Part shown: piece after piece, positions 5,475 to 9,360 of the stretch
Position numbering within the stretch: position 1 is the stretch's first letter
How the letters are laid out: every line of letters starts with the position of its first letter
Assembly (NCBI GenBank): GCA_017457345.1
Contig: JAFTHR010000229.1
Coordinates: forward strand, 1-9,360
DNA from: Clostridia bacterium
GTDB lineage: Bacteria; Bacillota; Clostridia; Christensenellales; Borkfalkiaceae
Direction: 5' to 3'
DNA: 9,360 nucleotides
Position numbers and translations under genes: made by a program
Notes under the pieces: model-generated
The model's database searches: none
The model's input: only the letters and a program-made list of their open reading frames with translations
Told to the model about the DNA's origin: nothing

Positions 5475-6980
5475 ATGGCAAAAGTACTCATAGTAGGCGC
5501 AGGCGTTTCCGGGCTTTCGGCGGGCATTTACGCTAGGCTTTGCGGACACGAAACGGTGATTTGCGAACGCCAAGCGGTTGCGGGTGGAAATCTAATGGGC
5601 TGGAAACGCGGGGGATATGAAATTGATAATTGCATTCATTGGCTCACGGGTACGAATCGGAAAAGCGGCGGGTATAAAATATGGAAAGAACTTGGTGCGC
5701 TAGGCGGCGTGAAAGTGCATCAAGCGGAAAGTTTATACACCGTGGAAAAGAATGGAAAAACGCTAACGCTATGGCAAGACGTGGATCGGTTGGAGCGGGA
5801 TATGTTAGCGCTCTCGCCTGCGGATGGGCGTGAGATAAAAAAACTGATTCGCGCCATCAAACTCGTGCAGGCAATTTCGGGGTGCGGACAAGATAAAAAA
5901 GGGCACGCGCGCGAACGCACGCTATTCGATTTTTTAGCCGCGCCCAAACTGCTAAGGTATCATACGTTAAGCACGGGAGAATACGCCGAAAAATTCCGCC
6001 ATTCCACGATAAAGAGTTTTATTACGGCTGTCACGGAAAAGCCGTTTTCGGCGCTTGCGTTTATCGTGACGGCGGCAACCTTTTGTTCGGGGAACGGCGG
6101 CGTGCCGCAGGGCGGTTCGCGGGCAATGGCGGAGCGTATGGTAAAGCGGTTTGAAAAACTCGGCGGCAAGTTGTATCTTTCGCGGGAAGTGGTAAAAATA
6201 GAGCACGAAGGCGGTATGGCAAGTAGCGCGGTATTTGCAAGTGGCGGTAGGGAGCCGTTCGACTACGTGATCATCACCGCCGACCCCACTTGCATATTCG
6301 GCAAGGTACTAGATGTGCCCATGCCGAAAGAAATGGAGCGCCGATACTCCGATCCGAAAATGATTCGTTTTTCAAGTTATCATTTTGCGTTTTCGTGCCC
6401 GGTAGACGAGTTAACGTTCCAAGGGGATTATATTTTCGATCTTGGGAAAGAGGCTCGAAAGGCATTAAAAACCGATCGGTTGATCTTGCGGGAGTTCTCG
6501 CACGAAAAAGAGTTTGCGCCCGCTGGAAAAACGGTTTTGCAATCACTTACCTTTTGCAAAGAAAAGGATTGTTTTGCCTTTATTAAATTAAGGAAGAACA
6601 AAACGGCGTACGAAGAAAAAAAGAGAGAACTTGCCAAAAAAGTAGAAGAAGAGATTATAAAAAAATTCCCCGCGCTTGCAGGGAAACTAAAACTTTTAGA
6701 CGGTTGGACATCCGCCACCTACGAGCGGTATACGGGTTCGGAAACGGGCTCGTATATGAGTTTTATATTCACGCCAAAACAAAACCCTGCACCCTTATCT
6801 TGCGGCGTAAAAGGGCTTAAAAACGTGTTTTTAGCAACGCAATGGCAACAACTCCCAGGCGGCTTGCCGAACGCGGCAAAAATGGGAAAAAGAGCGGTGG
6901 AAGCGCTGCAAAGAAGGGAGCGAGTGCTTAGCCTAACAGGGCAGAGGAAAGCGCAAAAGAAAGTTTCTTCATATCGTTGA
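5475..6980 (+). CDS. NAD(P)/FAD-dependent oxidoreductase, CrtI/RetSat-like (COG1233 type)
   Basis: A 501-residue flavoprotein of the phytoene desaturase/retinol saturase superfamily, whose members oxidise, reduce or isomerise polyene or lipid C=C bonds. The N-terminal FAD site is complete: VLIVGAGVSGLSAG (4-17, GxGxxG at 8-13), acidic Glu31 closing strand 2, then GGNLMGW (37-43). GGVPQGGSRAMAERM (208-222) is the conserved FAD/substrate-domain helix, and the C-terminal QWQQLPGGLPNAAKMGK (456-472) is the usual final flavin-binding stretch. Length is normal for the family. No signal peptide or TM helix is evident. No carotenoid genes (crtB, crtE) lie nearby, so carotenoid desaturation is not supported and the substrate is unknown. 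The ATG at 5475 is nine bases after AAGGAG. Its promoter is unclear: a weak TTGAGT (5403-5408) has no good -10 at normal distance. It ends in TGA at 6978-6980, which overlaps the mgsA -35 box, with no terminator before mgsA. Confidence 0.9.
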   Translation: MAKVLIVGAGVSGLSAGIYARLCGHETVICERQAVAGGNLMGWKRGGYEIDNCIHWLTGTNRKSGGYKIWKELGALGGVKVHQAESLYTVEKNGKTLTLWQDVDRLERDMLALSPADGREIKKLIRAIKLVQAISGCGQDKKGHARERTLFDFLAAPKLLRYHTLSTGEYAEKFRHSTIKSFITAVTEKPFSALAFIVTAATFCSGNGGVPQGGSRAMAERMVKRFEKLGGKLYLSREVVKIEHEGGMASSAVFASGGREPFDYVIITADPTCIFGKVLDVPMPKEMERRYSDPKMIRFSSYHFAFSCPVDELTFQGDYIFDLGKEARKALKTDRLILREFSHEKEFAPAGKTVLQSLTFCKEKDCFAFIKLRKNKTAYEEKKRELAKKVEEEIIKKFPALAGKLKLLDGWTSATYERYTGSETGSYMSFIFTPKQNPAPLSCGVKGLKNVFLATQWQQLPGGLPNAAKMGKRAVEALQRRERVLSLTGQRKAQKKVSSYR

Positions 6981-7005
6981 CAGGGAAGTGTGCGTGTGCT
7001 ATAAT
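6977..7005 (+). promoter_or_regulatory. Fully consensus promoter of mgsA
   Basis: TTGACA (6977-6982), a 17-bp spacer and TATAAT (7000-7005) match both hexamers and spacing perfectly. The -35 box contains the TGA stop of the flavin oxidoreductase gene. Transcription should start near 7012, giving a leader of about 32 nt with GGAG (7031-7034) nine bases before the ATG. Confidence 0.92.
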
Positions 7006-7043
7006 AAGGGCGAACAAAACCTTATAAAACGGAGAAACAAAAG

Positions 7044-7421
7044 ATGAAAGAAAAGAAAAAAACGGTGGCGCTTATCGCGCACGACAACAAGAAACACGAA
7101 ATGGTGAACTGGGCGTTGCAACACAAGGAAACGCTGGAAAAGTACGCTTTATGCGGTACGGGTACAACGGCTAAACTCGTGGCGGAAGCAACGGGGTTAA
7201 AGGTGAAACGGTACTTGTCTGGTCCAATGGGAGGGGATTTGCAAATCGGCGCAAAGATGAGCGAAAAGGCAATCGACAAAGTGGTCTTTTTTTGGGATCC
7301 ATTGCAAATGCAACCACACGATCCAGACGTGAAGGCGCTTCTTCGAATTGCGGTGGTGTACGATATCCCCATTGCAACGAATAGAGCCACGGCGGATTTG
7401 ATTTTAAGAGAAGACGAGTAA
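7044..7421 (+). CDS. mgsA: Methylglyoxal synthase
   Basis: A cytosolic enzyme that converts dihydroxyacetone phosphate to methylglyoxal and phosphate, a bypass of lower glycolysis used when sugar phosphates build up or phosphate is short. The 125 residues match the family throughout: VALIAHDNKK (8-17, His13/Asp14), CGTGTTAKLV (37-46, phosphate binding), LSGPMGGDLQIGA (58-70, with catalytic Asp65), FFWDPL (82-87, Asp85), PHDPDVKALLR (91-101, His92, Asp93 and Asp95) and the C-terminal ATNRATADLIL (111-121). All active-site residues known from the E. coli enzyme are present. The protein stops soon after the core and lacks the longer C-terminal tail of the 152-residue E. coli form, as other short Bacillota versions do. 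It is monocistronic by promoter and terminator, though read-through from the oxidoreductase upstream can also reach it. Confidence 0.97.
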   Translation: MKEKKKTVALIAHDNKKHEMVNWALQHKETLEKYALCGTGTTAKLVAEATGLKVKRYLSGPMGGDLQIGAKMSEKAIDKVVFFWDPLQMQPHDPDVKALLRIAVVYDIPIATNRATADLILREDE

Positions 7422-7439
7422 TAAGGAAAAGCAAATAAA

Positions 7440-7477
7440 AAACCGCGTTCGGTCTATGCCGAACGCGGTTTGATTTT
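7440..7477 (+). terminator. Bidirectional terminator between mgsA and the convergent membrane-protein gene
   Basis: A perfect 13-bp stem is formed by AAACCGCGTTCGG (7440-7452) and CCGAACGCGGTTT (7459-7471), with a six-base loop, followed by GATTTTTT. On the minus strand the stem is followed by TTTATTTG, so it ends both mgsA and the gene arriving from the right, whose stop codon lies eight bases beyond it. Confidence 0.93.
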
Positions 7478-7484
7478 TTAAGAA

Positions 7485-8090
7485 TTAGTCTTTCTTTGCA
7501 GTTTTCGTAGTTTTCTTAGCAGCGGGCTTGCCACCGTTAAGGTTTGCAACTTGCAAGTTAAGTTTAGCTACTTCTTTAGTTAAAGCAGCAACGTCGTCAT
7601 CACCCTTCGCGGTAGATTTCTTCGCGGTGGAAGTGGTCTTTTTAGCAGCGGGCTTTTTAGCAGGTGCTTCAGCAACTGCTTCTTCAACAGGCGCGGGTTC
7701 TGCTTTCTTTACAGGAGCAGCCTTAGGAGCAGCGGCTTTGGGAGCAGCTTTTACTTCTGCAATAGCGGCTTCGGCTTCTGCCTTCGTTGCATTAACGCTT
7801 TCTTCCAAAGCGTTGAACTTTTCAATAAGTTCGTTGTATGCTTCAAAAACTTTCTTGTTGTCCGCTTCTATGTAAGCCGTTCTGCGGGCAAGGAAACCGA
7901 TCGCAAGAGAAAAGAGCGCAGAAACGATAAATAAAATCAAACCTGCGGTTTTAACGGATCTGTAGAAAGGAACTACGAACATTGCCAAAATAACGAGAAC
8001 TGCAAACACAGCAGCAGCGGCAACGCCAGCGTAGAAGAGAATCTTGAAGAAACCATTAGAGTTCTTCGAAACGTTGTTTTGATCTTTCAT
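7485..8090 (-). CDS. Two-TM membrane protein with coiled coil and Ala/Lys/Pro-rich tail, function unknown
   Basis: A 201-residue protein in three parts. Residues 1-13 are polar. Two hydrophobic helices follow (about 17-40 and 48-68). After them come a helical, probably coiled-coil stretch (about 75-112) and a low-complexity cytoplasmic tail of A, K, P, E and T (about 113-163), an acidic DDD, a short Leu-heptad helix (168-184) and a final PAAKKTTKTAKKD. The tail repeats PAAKKT and TAKK units, like histone H1-type or HU-extension tails, so binding of nucleic acid or another polyanion at the membrane is possible but unproven. I do not recognise a family. The start was chosen at 8090 because the predicted transcript begins near 8115 and GGGGG (8100-8096) lies five bases before this ATG. 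An in-frame ATG at 8102 would give a leader of only about 13 bases. Further upstream codons precede the promoter and are not used. Confidence 0.82.
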   Translation of the reverse strand: MKDQNNVSKNSNGFFKILFYAGVAAAAVFAVLVILAMFVVPFYRSVKTAGLILFIVSALFSLAIGFLARRTAYIEADNKKVFEAYNELIEKFNALEESVNATKAEAEAAIAEVKAAPKAAAPKAAPVKKAEPAPVEEAVAEAPAKKPAAKKTTSTAKKSTAKGDDDVAALTKEVAKLNLQVANLNGGKPAAKKTTKTAKKD

Positions 8091-8121
8091 AATAACCCCC
8101 ATAGAGATAGAATGTAAGACC

Positions 8122-8150
8122 ATTATACCACCCAAAACCCCCTTTGTCAA
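8122..8150 (-). promoter_or_regulatory. Consensus promoter of the Ala/Lys-rich membrane protein
   Basis: On the minus strand there is TTGACA (8150-8145), a 17-bp spacer and TATAAT (8127-8122), both hexamers perfect. It diverges from the TetR promoter about 65 bp away. The DNA between the two -35 boxes (8151-8213) is a run of A and T tracts with no further feature I can name. Confidence 0.9.
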
Positions 8151-8213
8151 TAGTTTTCTAAGGAAAAAATCTTTTAAAAAAACCTTTTTTTTAACAAAAA
8201 ACAAGAAAAATGC

Positions 8214-8242
8214 TTGACAGCGTTTGCGAATTGTGGTATTAT
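8214..8242 (+). promoter_or_regulatory. Promoter of the TetR-ABC operon
   Basis: TTGACA (8214-8219), a 17-bp spacer and TATTAT (8237-8242). The -10 box overlaps the first of two dyads, so bound repressor would block polymerase. AAGGAG (8277-8282) precedes the ATG at 8288 by five bases. Confidence 0.87.
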
Positions 8243-8268
8243 AACAATAGTTATATAACAAATGTTAT
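8241..8268. promoter_or_regulatory. Tandem 14-bp dyads, likely TetR operator
   Basis: Two abutting palindromes have the form ATAAC-N4-GTTAT: the first at 8241-8254 with centre AATA, the second at 8255-8268 with centre AAAT. Their junction makes a further 10-bp palindrome, GTTATATAAC (8250-8259). They start in the -10 box and cover the transcription start. Placement directly before a TetR gene makes autorepression the simplest explanation, with two dimers bound in tandem. Confidence 0.75.
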
Positions 8269-8287
8269 TTATATTCAAGGAGAAAAA

Positions 8288-8839
8288 ATGGCACCGAAAG
8301 CAAAAATGACGAGAGATCAAATTGTAGAAGGGGCGTTCGCGCTCGTTAGGGAGAAAGGACACGAATGCTTGAACGCGCGCACGCTTGCTAGCGAGTTAGG
8401 GTGTTCGACACAACCGATTTTTTACAACTTTGCGTCTATGCAAGAACTGAAAGAAGAAGTGTTAAAAAAGGCGTGGGGAATTTATCAAACGTATATTTCT
8501 TCTTCCGTTTTACGCGAAAAGTACCCGCCGTATAAAGCGAGCGGTATGGGGTACGTGTTATTTGCACGGGAAGAAAAGGAATTATTCAAATGGCTTTTTA
8601 TGTGCGATAGGCAGAGCGCACCGTTTTCGGCAATCCCTATGCCGAAAGAACAACTCCAAGAAGTGTACGAGAAAACGGGGCTTACGGGAGATGGAGCGGT
8701 AGAATTTCACCAAAGTATGTGGGTGTTCGTGCACGGAATAGCCACTATGATCGCAACGGGTTTTGCGGACTGGACGGAAGAACAAATACAAGCGGCTTTA
8801 ACAAAGGCCTATCAAGGGTTGTACGGAGAAAGAAAATGA
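8288..8839 (+). CDS. TetR-family transcriptional regulator
   Basis: A 183-residue DNA-binding repressor. Residues 8-50 form the TetR N-terminal domain: TRDQIVEGAFALVREKG, then the helix-turn-helix with LNARTLASELGCSTQPIFYNF (28-48). The remaining residues are the all-helical ligand-binding and dimerisation domain. MWVFVHGIATMIATG (144-158) resembles the conserved 'W-HG' element of the TetR_C_33/WHG-type C-terminal domain. The ligand is unknown. The start at 8288 is chosen over the longer open frame from 8210 because the promoter and operator lie at 8214-8268 and AAGGAG is correctly placed. The stop codon overlaps the ATG of the ABC ATPase gene (ATGA), so the regulator and transporter are translationally coupled and probably co-repressed by the dyads upstream. 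This layout is typical of drug or lipid efflux systems, but the exported substrate cannot be told. Confidence 0.92.
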   Translation: MAPKAKMTRDQIVEGAFALVREKGHECLNARTLASELGCSTQPIFYNFASMQELKEEVLKKAWGIYQTYISSSVLREKYPPYKASGMGYVLFAREEKELFKWLFMCDRQSAPFSAIPMPKEQLQEVYEKTGLTGDGAVEFHQSMWVFVHGIATMIATGFADWTEEQIQAALTKAYQGLYGERK

Positions 8840-9360
8840 GTGACTGTAAAGTAGCGATTTCCGTGCGCAATTTAACGAAAAAATACGGAGAAACGGTTGC
8901 CGTAAACGGCGTTTCTTTTGAAGCGGAACAAGGGAAATTATTAGCGCTTTTAGGCTTAAACGGCGCAGGGAAAACCACCCTTGTTAAAACGCTTTGTACC
9001 CTGCTTACGCCTACGGCGGGCGACGCCGTTTTGCTTGGAAACAGTTTAAAGGAAAACGCGGCGGGGGTGAAGGAGATTATCGCGTTATCGCCCCAAGAAA
9101 CGGCGGTTGCGCCGAACCTTACGGTGGAAGAAAATTTAACGCTCACGGCAAGGCTTTGCGGAGCAACGAAAGCGGAGAGCGTAGTCCGCGCCAAAAAACA
9201 ATGCGAGCGGTTTTCCTTGGCGGAAGTATGGAAGAAAAAAGCGGGGAAACTTTCGGGCGGATATCAGCGCCGATTAAGCATTGCAATGGCGCTAATTTGC
9301 CAGCCGAAGATTTTGTTTTTAGACGAGCCTACGCTAGGGTTAGACGTGCTTGCTCGCCGA
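8836..9360 (+). CDS. ABC transporter ATP-binding protein, 5' part (runs off the window)
   Basis: 175 residues are visible with no stop, so the gene continues beyond the edge. It is the ATP-hydrolysing subunit of an ABC transporter, working at the cytoplasmic face of the membrane. All motifs are present so far: Walker A GLNGAGKTT (40-48), Q-loop SPQET (Gln87), signature LSGGYQRR (139-146), Walker B ILFLDEPT (159-166, Asp163/Glu164) and D-loop GLD (168-170). The opening ISVRNLTKKYGETVAVNGVS and the LNGAGKTT/TLGLD forms are those of the multidrug and antibiotic exporter group (CcmA/DrrA-like), where a separate permease gene normally follows. The ATG overlaps the TetR stop by ATGA and no promoter lies between. 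There is no separate strong ribosome binding site other than the purine run GGAGAAAGAAA, consistent with coupling. Confidence 0.94.
   Translation, partial: MSDCKVAISVRNLTKKYGETVAVNGVSFEAEQGKLLALLGLNGAGKTTLVKTLCTLLTPTAGDAVLLGNSLKENAAGVKEIIALSPQETAVAPNLTVEENLTLTARLCGATKAESVVRAKKQCERFSLAEVWKKKAGKLSGGYQRRLSIAMALICQPKILFLDEPTLGLDVLARR

Noticed and set aside
5475..6980. Carotenoid biosynthesis cluster
   Set aside because: Only one CrtI/RetSat-like gene is present and no crtB, crtE or other terpenoid genes are nearby, so the pathway is not supported.
7528..7875. A 115-residue Ala/Ser/Phe-rich frame on the plus strand
   Set aside because: It is the antisense of the low-complexity Ala/Lys tail gene, has no ribosome binding site or promoter, and its composition is dictated by the other strand.
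8091..8261. N-terminal extension of the two-TM protein up to 8261
   Set aside because: It would start upstream of the consensus promoter (8122-8150), and the added residues are encoded by AT-rich intergenic DNA.
8210..8287. N-terminal extension of TetR from 8210
   Set aside because: These bases hold the promoter and operator dyads. The ATG at 8288 has a proper ribosome binding site and gives a normal TetR N-terminus.
1..9360. CRISPR array, insertion sequence, prophage or integration site
   Set aside because: No spaced direct repeats, transposase or integrase, or terminal inverted repeats were seen. The tRNA has no duplicated 3' end nearby.

Overview
The window looks like a stretch of a Bacillota (probably Clostridia) chromosome, most likely from an anaerobe. 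Supporting signs are strong AAGGAG-type ribosome binding sites, near-consensus sigma-A promoters, hairpin-plus-T-run terminators, many Lys/Glu-rich proteins and moderate GC. Named families include a YfcC-type carrier, methylglyoxal synthase and a TetR-ABC cassette. The lineage is an inference from style, not from a marker gene. TGA ends at least one gene with a clear ATGA overlap, so the standard bacterial code applies.

Layout from left to right. Bases 1-96 hold the 3' end of an unrecognised gene, closed by a terminator. A tRNA-Val(CAC) lies on the minus strand with its own promoter and terminator, and it has an extra nucleotide in the D-arm. A two-gene operon (490-3213) encodes an M20 metallopeptidase and a YfcC/DcuC-family carrier. 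A short-chain dehydrogenase (3287-4120) follows from its own promoter. Bases 4273-5344 hold two damaged genes: a decayed XRE-type regulator on the minus strand, and on the plus strand a DUF1295 membrane-enzyme gene whose frame is intact except for one internal TGA. This gene sits behind a strong promoter and a 10-bp-arm palindrome. Then come a CrtI/RetSat-like flavin oxidoreductase (5475-6980) and mgsA (7044-7421). The -35 box of mgsA overlaps the oxidoreductase stop codon. On the minus strand is a two-TM protein with a long Ala/Lys/Pro tail (7485-8090). Divergent from it is a TetR regulator (8288-8839), translationally coupled to an ABC transporter ATPase that runs off the window (8836-9360).

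How the genes work together. The peptidase and carrier plausibly form an uptake-and-hydrolysis pair for a peptide or N-acyl amino acid. The TetR gene is preceded by two abutting 14-bp dyads on its promoter, the expected arrangement for an autoregulated efflux/ABC operon. The other genes are single units separated by terminators, several of them bidirectional between convergent genes. Seven promoters have recognisable -35 and -10 hexamers with exactly 17 bp between them.

I did not find a convincing new multi-gene system. The items most worth a second look are the in-frame TGA in the DUF1295 gene, the extra base in the tRNA, the decayed regulator next to the palindrome, and the tandem TetR dyads.
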